Positions 54,673 through 63,304 of a stretch of 64,000 nucleotides of DNA are shown here, one piece after another (position 1 is the stretch's first letter; each line of letters opens with the position of its first letter). The position numbers and the translations under genes were made by a program. The stretch covers positions 186,001 through 250,000 of the forward strand of contig NZ_BNJF01000010.1 in NCBI RefSeq assembly GCF_016587355.1, read 5' to 3'. The stretch comes from Ktedonospora formicarum (lineage in GTDB: Bacteria > Chloroflexota > Ktedonobacteria > Ktedonobacterales > Ktedonobacteraceae). A model generated the notes under the pieces. The model was not told the DNA's origin. It was given only the letters and a program-made list of their open reading frames with translations, and searched no databases.

Positions 54673-55164
54673 CTCTAATACACAATTTGCAAATTGGCTG
54701 AAAAACGGCCTGAGAAAGAAGGGCGGACAAACAGAGCCTTGAGCATCTCAGGCTTGTCAGTCTATGCTCCTGCGTCGATGCGCAAGGCCGGAGGTTTTGT
54801 GGAAAAGCAGGGCCCTGCAGGACATCTACGATCTGCTGAGATCCAAATGCCTTGCATGCTTTTGCCGGAAACACTTTGCCTCTTTCAGGGCTGACAAGAC
54901 ACATGATATCAGGCCACCGTCCTCAATTGTGCCTCTATCACTATTGAGCATCTCCTGTATCGATTTGAATCCCCAACCCAGAAAAAGAAGAGATCGGCAA
55001 GGTTATTTCTCTCATCTATCAGTCGTGGTCTTGGTCATTGAGGAGCACAATTTTCATGTTAAATGTCATAGCGGCCCCTTTGAGCTCATTCACCACTGGC
55101 TTTGGCTCCCTGGCTATACTGCATGAGGAGCATATTTTAGAATGAGAGGGGGAGCAGAAATCAT
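54673..55164. other. Intergenic region, no supported gene
   Basis: Several short ORFs exist on both strands but none has family features. It could contain a decayed element, which I could not identify. Confidence 0.35.
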
Positions 55165-56160
55165 ATGATTGAGTTTGGCATCACACTTAAACCGGATCCA
55201 CCATCAAGCAGTATTGTTGCATTGACACGCAAAGCCGAGGAGCAAGGCTTCTCTTATGCCTGGTTATTTGATTCTCATCTTCTCTGGATGGAACCTTTCT
55301 CCCTTCTTACCCTCATGGCAACCAATACCAGTCGTATACGATTGGGAACCTGCGTGACCAATCCTTGCACACGTGAGGCAAGTGTTATTGCCAGCGCTTT
55401 TGCCACGTTGCAGGAGATTTCAGGTGGAAGAATGCTCATGGGTATCGGACGCGGCGATAGTGCGGTACGAGTCCTTGGCAAGAAACCTGCTAGCTTGGCA
55501 ACTATGGAACAAGCCACTCATGAGATACGCTCGCTCGTCTCCGGAGAGATGATTCATGGGACGCTTCAGATAAAATGGGCACATGGCAACATGCCCATCT
55601 TTGTTGCTGCCTATGGTCCTCAAGCGCTTCGACTGGCGGGACGCATTGGCGATGGGGTCATATTGCAATTTGCGGATCCTCATTTGATTCAGTGGAGCCT
55701 TCAATTCGTACGGCAGGGGTGTGAGGAGGCTGGACGCGATTGGTCACGCTTTCAGGTCATGTGCGCAGCCGCAAGTTATGTCTCTGATGATCTGGAATGT
55801 GCGCGTGCTCAAGTAAGGTGGTTTCCTGCTCTCGTCTCTAATCATGTTCTCGACTTGATCTCGCGCTACTCGATAGAGAATTTACCACCAGAACTGACTA
55901 GCTATGTACGCAATCGCCCTACCTATGATTATCAGCAACATTGTCAGGTTGGCGCTCTCCACGTCGACTTTGTTCCTGATGAGGTCATTGATCGCTTTTG
56001 TGTCATTGGTACGGCCCAACAATGTCAGCAGCGTATTGAGGAACTCGCCAATCTTGGCGTCACCCAATTCAATATCTACCTGATGACCAAAGACAAAGAG
56101 CGAACACTTGATGCCTATGGCAAAGAGATTATTCCAGCGTTTTCGTACACACAATACTGA
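55165..56160 (+). CDS. LLM-class flavin/F420-dependent oxidoreductase
   Basis: The 331-residue luciferase-like barrel begins MIEFGITLKPDPP and has YAWLFDSHLLW, RIRLGTCVTNPCTR, GGRMLMGIGRGDSAVR and GNMPIFVAAYGPQALRLAGRIGDG, typical of the F420-type mer/Fgd-like subgroup (TIGR03842-like). It likely acts on a small substrate with F420. GAGGGGGAG precedes the ATG. It is not adjacent to other redox genes. Confidence 0.92.
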   Translation: MIEFGITLKPDPPSSSIVALTRKAEEQGFSYAWLFDSHLLWMEPFSLLTLMATNTSRIRLGTCVTNPCTREASVIASAFATLQEISGGRMLMGIGRGDSAVRVLGKKPASLATMEQATHEIRSLVSGEMIHGTLQIKWAHGNMPIFVAAYGPQALRLAGRIGDGVILQFADPHLIQWSLQFVRQGCEEAGRDWSRFQVMCAAASYVSDDLECARAQVRWFPALVSNHVLDLISRYSIENLPPELTSYVRNRPTYDYQQHCQVGALHVDFVPDEVIDRFCVIGTAQQCQQRIEELANLGVTQFNIYLMTKDKERTLDAYGKEIIPAFSYTQY

Positions 56161-56290
56161 GTGGTTGGTTGGCTTATGCGGATGCTGCTAGATTGAAGCA
56201 ACTCACTCTGCAAGGCCATTTACAAGCAACATAACAATAAAGGAGATCTTCCCGTAGTCGTTTTGGCTTTAAATAATCAAGGAGGAAGCG

Positions 56291-56945
56291 ATGAAAAAGC
56301 TGAAGGTTCGTGCCTGCACTTAGTCATGATACGTGGAAGTAATTGATTTGTAAGAACTCCGTGCAGTGCTTTATTGGGAAGCCAAAGGTCGCCGCCGCAG
56401 GGGAACAGCTTGCCCGCTTCAATCCTGGTGTGACCTTCGAGCCGGTACAACGGTTGATCGCAGGACCACACGAGATCTGTGACCTGATCAAGGGCGTGGA
56501 TCTTGTGGTCAGCTGTGTCGATCAGCCGAGTGAGATTATGATGTGGGTGAACCAGGCTGCTCTTGAGGAGAATATTTCTTTCATCGAAGGGGAGTATCAT
56601 GGGATCTGTGCGGAAATCGGACCATTTGTGATCCCGTTTGAAACGGGTTGCCTGGCATGTGAAATGACAGCCAGTAATGCAGATGTGGGGAAGATGGCAG
56701 AATTCGATTGGATAGAGCAAGCGACCTGGCTTCGTCATCCCAACATTCATTTTGTCACTGCGATGGCTGCCAACCTGATTTGCAGTGAGATCTGCAAACA
56801 CCTTCTGGGGGTAGGAAAACCGATGACCTGCAACCGCCGGTATCTGCTAAATACCCAGCAGTTTACTTTGACATCGAGCGAGTTTTTGCGTTCCCCCGCA
56901 TGCAACCAATGTGGACATGGAAAGAATGTTTCCACTTACTCCTGA
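56291..56945 (+). pseudogene. Decayed E1-like (ThiF/TOMM cyclodehydratase partner) gene
   Basis: AAGGAGG precedes ATG 56291, whose frame reads MKKLKVRACT, a stop, then YVEVIDL after another, resembling the N-terminus of TOMM/thiopeptide E1-like proteins. From 56343 a frame of 200 codons gives GKPKVAAAGEQLARFNPGV, LIKGVDLVVSCVDQPSE, ETGCLACEMTAS and a terminal SPACNQCG, the ThiF-fold with zinc cysteines. The glycine-rich ATP motif and the intervening N-terminal part are deleted. It is a relic of a RiPP (azole) biosynthetic gene. Confidence 0.6.
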
Positions 56946-57069
56946 ATTGAGTGATATGCCCATTCGACGCCGGATCTGTGAGCCAGAAGCGCTTTTTATG
57001 ACCCGGCCCGCTCTAGACATTCCAGGAGATTTCTCCTACCCACACCTTGAATACGCAACGGCTGTGTAA
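56946..57069 (+). pseudogene. Possible relic ORF downstream of E1-like remnant
   Basis: One frame to the stop at 57067-57069 reads ELSDMPIRRRICEPEALF and then RPALDIPGDFSYPHLEY with no stop. It may be the remains of the next gene of the lost RiPP cluster. No family could be named. Confidence 0.3.
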
Positions 57070-57123
57070 ACTACCTTCATTTCATCCCAGATGTACGCTC
57101 ATCTATGTGGCTCAATTTGTAGG

Positions 57124-57867
57124 CTATTCCATGAAGCGGTAGCCAACGCTCCAAACGGTGACAATCTTTTCTCCAACGCCGCCTAGCTTCTTGCGCAGGC
57201 GCGTGACGTGAGTATCGACGGTGCGATCAAAGCCATCGTAGTCGTATCCCCAGAGTTGTTGCAGCAGAAACTCGCGGCTAAAGGCGCGTCCTGGATGTGA
57301 AGCCAGTAAAATCAATAGTTCGTATTCTTTCGGTGTGAGCATGATGCTTTCACCATGAAGCCTAGCGATGCGGGCGTTGGGATCGATCTCAAGTGGTCCG
57401 CGTATGATAGAGGGCTGCTCTGGTGAGGGGGTGAGCGCGGGTGATGCATGTGCTACTGAGGGTTCTGATCGAGCCTGCTGGAGGGTCTGCGCCAGCCGCT
57501 GGTCCAGGTCAACGCGGCGTAGCATGGCGCGCACCCGGGCCATAAGCTCACGCATGCTGAAAGGCTTGCTAATGTAATCGTCTGCCCCCACTTCCAGGCC
57601 CAGAATCCGGTCGATCTCTTCGTTGCGAGCTGTAAGCATAAGGATAGGCATCAAGTAGTTCTGGCGCACACGGCGGCAGACGGAGAGGCCATCCAGGCCG
57701 GGCAACATCCAGTCAAGGATGATAAGCTGCGGCTGGTGCTGTTCAACCAGGGTCAGCGCTTGCAGGCCGTCATTGGCCTGGTAGACCGTATGACCCTCGG
57801 CACTCAGCTCACCGCAGATCAGGTTACAAATAGCGATTTCATCCTCAACAACAAGCACGCGAGCCAT
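57124..57867 (-). CDS. OmpR-family response regulator
   Basis: The 247-residue regulator has a receiver (EDE at 8-10, phospho-acceptor D53 in LDWMLPG, K in SKPFSM) and a winged helix from about 150 ending TVWSVGYRFME. The linker between them is long and Ser/Pro-rich (about 120-145). It follows the sensor kinase gene by 95 bases on the same strand and presumably forms a pair with it. Confidence 0.93.
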   Translation of the reverse strand: MARVLVVEDEIAICNLICGELSAEGHTVYQANDGLQALTLVEQHQPQLIILDWMLPGLDGLSVCRRVRQNYLMPILMLTARNEEIDRILGLEVGADDYISKPFSMRELMARVRAMLRRVDLDQRLAQTLQQARSEPSVAHASPALTPSPEQPSIIRGPLEIDPNARIARLHGESIMLTPKEYELLILLASHPGRAFSREFLLQQLWGYDYDGFDRTVDTHVTRLRKKLGGVGEKIVTVWSVGYRFME

Positions 57868-57961
57868 GTGCCAACTTCTCCTTCAAAAATATCTTCAGCA
57901 TAGACAGAGGGCAACGATATGCATGCTAAGTGTACACGCTGCTTGCCCTAACGTCCAGGTC

Positions 57962-59455
57962 TTATGGCCGCGAGTTATAATTTGTTATCCCTTGAGCGAG
58001 CCGCAAATGGATATGGAAGCTGCTCCCCTCTCCCTCCTGACTCTCAACTGTTATATGCCCCCCCATGGCGTCTACCAGGTCTTTAACGATAGAGAGACCC
58101 AGGCCAAAGCCGCCAGAGGAACGCGATCGTGATGCATCCGTACGGTAGAAACGCTCAAAAATCTGTGTCAGTTGATCGGCTGGAATGCCTATCCCCGTAT
58201 CTGCGACCGAGATAACCAGATAATCACTCCGCTCCTGTCGCGTCGATATTGAGATAATGCCCCCATCGGGGGTGTAGGTGATCGCATTGCGTACCAGGTT
58301 CATTAGAACCTGGGTAAGGCGCTGATAATCGGCCTGTACGAGTGGCAATCTCTCAGGTAACGAGCGAACCAGCGTAATCATACGCTCCTTGCGTGCCAGG
58401 GGGAGTAACGCCTGGTAGACCTCTTCAATCACTTCTCCTGGTACAATTGAGGCCATATTCAGGCGCAACGTATCGGCTTCTGTGCGCGAGAGCGAGAGTA
58501 GATCCTCGACCAGAGCGCCGAGGCGTACAGCCTCTCGATGTGCGATGCCCAGGTAGTTGCTCAACTCTTGAGGATGGAGTACGAGGCTGTCATCTTGCTC
58601 GCAGGCTTTCAGCAACACCTCAAGATGGGCGCGTATGCTGGCGACAGGTGTACGTAGCTCATGTGAGACATTGACGATAAGTTGCTGGCGACTCAGCTCG
58701 GCACGTTCGGCTTTGGCCTGTTCACGTCTCACCTGTTCTTCGGCCTGGGCAACACGGAGATCCTGATTACTCATGCCCAGCAAGGTGCGCCCCAATTGTT
58801 TCCAGACCCAGGCCATCCCCAGAAGAATGTACCTGGGCAGGAGTGTCAGGCCAAAGCCTGTAAACATGTAGCGTATGAGATCCTTCATACCATAAAGGTA
58901 GATTGGCCTCTGTCCAGGCCATCGTATTACAAGCGGCGCATTGCGTGCCGCAAGTATGAGATAGAGTGTGGGGGTGCAGATGACGCCCAGGATGAATGTG
59001 ATCAAGGCCAGAACCAGTATCAAGATTGGGACCTGGAGAACGAAGACAAAGCTGAGTATTCCCAGAGGAAATTTGAGCAGGAGAAACGCCAGCGCCTTCC
59101 AGGTCATCTTATTGGTGAGGCGCGCACGGAGATATTGGAGCCAGCTCTCCTTATGTTGCCTGGAAAGTGTAAATGGCGCGATGTCGCAATTGAGCCAGCG
59201 TATAGCGAGGTTACGCTCAAAGATGGCGAATTGCCAGCTCAGATACAGCATCACAATAAATATGGGAATGCCAAGCCAGACAATGAATAAACCCACGCTC
59301 AAGGCCAAGAGGACGACCAGGATAACGAAATACAGGATTCCTGACGGAAATGAAAATAAAAGGTAGGCGGCGGCAGGCCATATTTTTGTTCGGCCTCTAT
59401 TGTTTGAAAGGGATTCATATTCAACCTGCTGCCTATCCGTTGATGATGCTTGCAT
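57962..59455 (-). CDS. Sensor histidine kinase with double sensor membrane domain
   Basis: The 497-residue kinase begins with two repeated membrane blocks (FSFPSGILYFVILVVLLAL at about 34-52 and a similar LKFPLGILSFVFVLQVPIL at about 127-145), the PF13796-type sensor found in actinobacterial and chloroflexal kinases. Then HisKA (VNVSHELRTPVASIRAH) and HATPase (DTGIGIPADQ, GFGLGLSIVKD). It is predicted to sense the membrane or small ligands. The regulator gene lies downstream. No unusual RBS is needed for the start at 59455. Confidence 0.92.
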   Translation of the reverse strand: MQASSTDRQQVEYESLSNNRGRTKIWPAAAYLLFSFPSGILYFVILVVLLALSVGLFIVWLGIPIFIVMLYLSWQFAIFERNLAIRWLNCDIAPFTLSRQHKESWLQYLRARLTNKMTWKALAFLLLKFPLGILSFVFVLQVPILILVLALITFILGVICTPTLYLILAARNAPLVIRWPGQRPIYLYGMKDLIRYMFTGFGLTLLPRYILLGMAWVWKQLGRTLLGMSNQDLRVAQAEEQVRREQAKAERAELSRQQLIVNVSHELRTPVASIRAHLEVLLKACEQDDSLVLHPQELSNYLGIAHREAVRLGALVEDLLSLSRTEADTLRLNMASIVPGEVIEEVYQALLPLARKERMITLVRSLPERLPLVQADYQRLTQVLMNLVRNAITYTPDGGIISISTRQERSDYLVISVADTGIGIPADQLTQIFERFYRTDASRSRSSGGFGLGLSIVKDLVDAMGGHITVESQEGEGSSFHIHLRLAQGITNYNSRP

Positions 59456-59668
59456 TGGATAACCTCGTTATGCCATGTGAAATTCCTAGAATGTGTATAG
59501 CATACGGTAGAGGTGTTACAGAAGTATGTCCACTGTCCCTCTTACCCCATACATAATTGACACACTTTGGCCACAAAATTCCTCCAGTTTGGCAATACCC
59601 CATTCACATGTAAATTCTAAAATTCCTCTCAATGCATATCCTCCATCTCAAAAGAAAGCTGCAATAAT

Positions 59669-60820
59669 ATGAATACGGTATATACAGAAGCACAGAAAAC
59701 GCAAAGATTGTACTATTTTGACTGGCTTAGAACTCTTGCCTTCGTGTTTGTCGTCTTGATTCACTGTATAGAGGTGTTTCATGATCTCTACCAGCCTCGT
59801 AACGCTCCAGGATTACAGAATGACGCGCTCACAGCCTTTCTGCCCGTGCTCACTCAATGGTGTATGGCCCTTTACTTTCTTCTGGCAGGGGCCAGTACCT
59901 GGTTCGCGCTAAAACGTAAATCGCCGATCGAGTTCGTTAGAGAGCGTTTCTCCCGCCTCTTCATGCCGCTTGCATTGGGCTTTGTCCTGCTTTTCCCACT
60001 TCAGGCCTATGTGACAATGATAAGCAATAATAGTTATCAAGGGTCGCTCTTTGCCTTCTATCCTTACTTCTTCGGTGAGATCCTGCTCAGGGGAAAGCTC
60101 TACTTGATTATTCTCCATATTCACCATCTCTGGTTCCTGGCATACCTCTTTGGCTTCTCGCTGCTTACGCTTCCCCTGTGTCTCCTGTTGCGGAGTGCTA
60201 GATGGCAGGTGTGGATGGCGCACCTGAGTAACTGTCCGGGCGGGCTGTTAATGCCAGTCTTCCCTCTTCTGCTCACGCGGCTTGCCCTGCTTCCAGCCTT
60301 CCCTGAGTATTGTAGTCTGGCGGACGCATCCTGCTGGCTGCTCATCTATATCTATGGGTATGTGCTCTTCGCCAACTCCACTATCCAGCAGGTCCTACGC
60401 CAGCAAGGGCGTCAGGCGCTGATCTTGAGCATACTCTGCTCTAGCACCCTTTTGGCTCTCTGGTGTATGGGACTCTTACGTGGCGAATTGCTGATACCTC
60501 GCTATACTCTGAATTCCATGCTCTACCAGGCGACCCAATGCCTTGCCCTCTGGTCTAGCCTCATTGTTTTGCTGACGCTGGGAAGTACCTATATGAACCG
60601 GACATGCCCTCTGCTCACATACAGTAGCAGTGCCTCATTTCATTGGTATCTGCTCCATTTTCCCATAGTCATGATCAGCGCTTACTATATCCTATGCCTC
60701 CCTCTGCCTGCATGGTGTGCCCTTAGCCTCATCGGAGCCAGCTCATTCCTCGCCACCTTCCTTCTGGCAGACCTCGTGCCCCTCCACAGGCAAGGCCTGC
60801 GTAGATATATTGCTCTTTAA
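59669..60820 (+). CDS. Acyltransferase 3 family membrane protein
   Basis: The 383-residue protein has about ten membrane helices. RLYYFDWLRTLAFVFVVLIHCIEVF at the N-terminus carries the conserved DxLR and His of acyltransferase-3/OpgC-like enzymes, and a later WFLAYLFGFSLLTLP. Such enzymes acylate sugars, glucans or cell-surface polymers. No clear RBS lies before ATG 59669; a downstream start is possible. It is isolated. Confidence 0.85.
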   Translation: MNTVYTEAQKTQRLYYFDWLRTLAFVFVVLIHCIEVFHDLYQPRNAPGLQNDALTAFLPVLTQWCMALYFLLAGASTWFALKRKSPIEFVRERFSRLFMPLALGFVLLFPLQAYVTMISNNSYQGSLFAFYPYFFGEILLRGKLYLIILHIHHLWFLAYLFGFSLLTLPLCLLLRSARWQVWMAHLSNCPGGLLMPVFPLLLTRLALLPAFPEYCSLADASCWLLIYIYGYVLFANSTIQQVLRQQGRQALILSILCSSTLLALWCMGLLRGELLIPRYTLNSMLYQATQCLALWSSLIVLLTLGSTYMNRTCPLLTYSSSASFHWYLLHFPIVMISAYYILCLPLPAWCALSLIGASSFLATFLLADLVPLHRQGLRRYIAL

Positions 60821-60934
60821 CCAGGATGGGTGAATGTGGTATGAGAATGTGCGCTTTGAGGATAATGTGACGGACGCATGCAGTATCAGGAGAGCAGAAT
60901 GGCGGTTCATGAGCATGAAGGAAAGGATTATTGA

Positions 60935-61021
60935 TGCCTTCTTACGTAATGTTGCCCACTCATCGCGTGAGAAGGTGAGAAAACGCGAAAGTTCCTGGTG
61001 AGTGGATGTGAAGAAGGTCAT
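60935..61021 (-). pseudogene. Possible N-terminal relic of pantothenate kinase
   Basis: The minus-strand frame reads THQELSRFLTFSRDEWATLR, similar to the start of type I pantothenate kinases (SPYxxFxRDxWAxLR). Nothing further is homologous. Very short, so weak. The rest of 60821-61497 shows no supported gene. Confidence 0.25.
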
Positions 61022-61497
61022 ATGAATACCACGAACGGGCAAGGCGTGCGAGTATTGGAAAACAGAAGCGCACGCCTTGAGCGCCTACTCCTTCCTGGCT
61101 AGATCATTCGCGTGAGAGCTTGCCATATTGTACTACATTGCCTTATGAGTTGCCCTGCTTTGGATATGGCCGAGATCGAATTGGCGGACAAAGGCCCGCT
61201 AATGTCTCTCACACCGCATTGCCACGTGTGAAGAGCTTGAGCATCAGGTAGCGCGTTGGCAAGAACAGCACAATGCCGTTGCCACTATCAGGATTTGGTA
61301 TTGTGCTGCCGCCGATGCCTGTATTAAAATTAAATGCCTCTATCTTCCGTTGAATGAAGGCTACAAATTCTGTCTTAACGCAAGAGAAGGTGAGAGACAA
61401 TGAATAAACAGGCTCATCCCGAGTTTGCGCGTTTTTGCCACACACCTTATTTGCTCTGAGCCACAGATGTGTATTGGCTGATGTCAAAACGAGTCTT

Positions 61498-61971
61498 TTA
61501 TTGAAGCGTGCTTTTGTCGGCCTGAAGCTTCTCTGAGCAGCTTTTTACCAGGAAGACAGGGTGATTCGCTACTTCACGTTCGAATTCTGCAAGCGAGGCA
61601 TCAGTTGTGACATCGAAGTATGCCAGTACAAAAGAACGAGCATTGATCAGACTTTTTTTGAGGATTGGAGCTGCTTCCTGAACGCTGACTTCAGTAGCAG
61701 ATATATGCTCGCTGTAGCGACCGCGCGTCAGTGTGGCTTCGCCTGCTACACGCAGATTGCGTACCCATTGAACAATGCCGTAAGGGGCGATCAACCAGCG
61801 TTGTCCACCATATTCATGAAGTGCTATCGGGACGGTATAAGGCTGCCCACTTTTACGCCCCCGCACAGTCAGTAAGACCATATTGCCCTTCTTTACGCCA
61901 ATCCGCAACAGAAACGTATTGATGATATGCCCCGCACGGAAGAAAAGCGTGGGACGAAAGCTTTTTGTCAT
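61498..61971 (-). CDS. Deazaflavin (F420)-type nitroreductase family protein
   Basis: The 157-residue protein has the Ddn-like fold: GVKKGNMVLLTVRGRKSGQPYTVPIALHE, WLIAPYG, VQWVRNLRVAGEATL. The motif GRKSGQPYT and WVRN-AG are characteristic. It would use F420H2 or a related deazaflavin. CGGAGT lies six bases before ATG 61971; the extra codons to 62004 lack a site. It is downstream of a 20-bp perfect inverted repeat. Confidence 0.85.
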   Translation of the reverse strand: MTKSFRPTLFFRAGHIINTFLLRIGVKKGNMVLLTVRGRKSGQPYTVPIALHEYGGQRWLIAPYGIVQWVRNLRVAGEATLTRGRYSEHISATEVSVQEAAPILKKSLINARSFVLAYFDVTTDASLAEFEREVANHPVFLVKSCSEKLQADKSTLQ

Positions 61972-62044
61972 ATAGACTCCGTTTTTGATTGTTTTTTTGC
62001 TCACGCGTATTTTGCATATGTGCAGAAAACGTATGAGGGGGGAG

Positions 62045-62086
62045 AAGATATTTCAGTGTTTGCCAGGGCAAACACTGAAATATCTT
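62045..62086. terminator. Perfect 20-bp inverted repeat
   Basis: Arms 62045-62064 and 62067-62086 are fully complementary with a 2-base centre. It lies between the 3' end of the membrane protein gene (62140) and the start of the F420-type gene (61971), both minus strand. No T-run follows. Confidence 0.5.
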
Positions 62087-62139
62087 TGTGACTGCGGGTT
62101 GCCTTGCCTTTTTCCGCAGTCCTGCGACTGGATTTCGGA

Positions 62140-62736
62140 TCACGTTCGCGCAAGTGGAAGTTGCGCGGGCACGGCTTCTGACAAGACGATTACCGCACCT
62201 AGAAGAATCCAGAAAAGACCCCAGAGATCAACAAGGGGAGCGAAGATTAACAGCCCTTTTCCTAGAAAGAAAGGAATCTGGATCAGGGCCAGTTGAGCGA
62301 TGAAGTACAGCCCAACGAGGAGAGGTGCCCATGCTTGCCAGCCCGCTAGCATCTTTCCTAATAGTGTCGCTATTCCCAGGACAACCATGCCGAGCGCGAT
62401 CAGGATGCCACCAGGCGGTGTCAATATCTGCCCGGCACCAGAGTCGGGGAAAACCAGATAGCTAATCATCCCACTCGCCTGGCTAAGCATGCCAAGAATC
62501 GCGATGCCTGCTCCTGCCATTGTAAGCCAGCCAGGCGAGACAAATCGATGGGCAATGATACCTAGGGGGCCGCCAATGAGCGCGAGATTCGCGATGGCCC
62601 AGATCAAACGAGCAACTGCGTGGACCGGACTCGTGGGATCTGACCACCACAGGTCGAGTGGCGTATCTGCTACCTGAAGGACTCCGCCGATCAGGCAGAG
62701 CATCCCGAGCAGGCGAAGACGTGATGAAACTGGCAT
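62140..62736 (-). CDS. Hypothetical polytopic membrane protein
   Basis: The 198-residue protein has about six membrane helices (first RLLGMLCLIGGVLQ; last LVDLWGLFWILLGAVIVL). The loop DLWWSDPTSPVH and RFVSPGWLTMAGAGI recall DUF4386-like small integral proteins but no certain family. ATG 62736 follows AAAGGA at seven bases; the frame to 62781 overlaps the next gene's stop. It may be co-transcribed with the PPOX-type gene. Confidence 0.75.
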   Translation of the reverse strand: MPVSSRLRLLGMLCLIGGVLQVADTPLDLWWSDPTSPVHAVARLIWAIANLALIGGPLGIIAHRFVSPGWLTMAGAGIAILGMLSQASGMISYLVFPDSGAGQILTPPGGILIALGMVVLGIATLLGKMLAGWQAWAPLLVGLYFIAQLALIQIPFFLGKGLLIFAPLVDLWGLFWILLGAVIVLSEAVPAQLPLART

Positions 62737-62780
62737 ACATTTATCCTTTCTTTTTGCCCAATTGCTGTTTTGGTCCAGCA

Positions 62781-63236
62781 TCAGGAATGCGCAGATTGCA
62801 CCTTCTCAATGCTTCCCCTTCCCATGTTAGCGTCCCTTTCATCGAGCACAATTTCATACACCGCTGTTTTCTCGCCGGGGTATTTGCGGTTAAAGACGAT
62901 CCCGAAGAAGCGACCTATGATCCCTATACGCAGCAGTTTTCGTGCGTGCTTTGCCTCCTCTGCATACAGGCGACGTGCGGTGCCTTCAATCGCCGGTCCA
63001 AGCGCATCCCCTTTGCGGTTGCCAGGTGCAAGCGTGACGTGTGGATTGTGGGCGAGGCGCTTGGCCTTCCAGGTATCGGCGGGTGTCATAAAGTAGAGTT
63101 TACCCTGTGAGGCGACTGTACCCACTGGGGTGCCAACACCTGCGCCGTTGCGGCGAAAGCTGGTCAGTAGAGTCATATGGCCTTTCCCAGGAGTAGTCAA
63201 GTATGCTTGTGTGGTATGCGTTGTTTTTTCGCTCAT
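62781..63236 (-). CDS. PPOX-class F420-dependent oxidoreductase
   Basis: The 151-residue split beta-barrel begins after a short tail with KGHMTLLTSFRRNGAGVGTPVGTV, then LYFMTPADTWKAKRLAHNPHVTLAPGNRKG, the pattern of the PPOX F420-type subfamily (TIGR03666-like). It may reduce quinones or bilin-like substrates using F420H2. AGAGAAGAG precedes ATG 63236; the frame to 63326 has no family signal. A haloalkane dehalogenase gene lies upstream on the same strand with 68 bases between. Confidence 0.9.
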   Translation of the reverse strand: MSEKTTHTTQAYLTTPGKGHMTLLTSFRRNGAGVGTPVGTVASQGKLYFMTPADTWKAKRLAHNPHVTLAPGNRKGDALGPAIEGTARRLYAEEAKHARKLLRIGIIGRFFGIVFNRKYPGEKTAVYEIVLDERDANMGRGSIEKVQSAHS

Positions 63237-63304
63237 GCTCTCTTCTCTCTTGTGATTGCCTGCTCGTTGCTCGGTTGAAGGCGAACTTCGAGCAGAATGT
63301 CTGT

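Noticed and set aside
54764..55126. 120-codon ORF between aldehyde dehydrogenase and LLM genes
   Set aside because: No ribosome site, no domain, and composition unlike neighbouring genes.
61209..61487. 92-codon minus-strand ORF
   Set aside because: No family match and only weak start context; kept out because its only regular feature is a short Gly/Asn/Pro segment.
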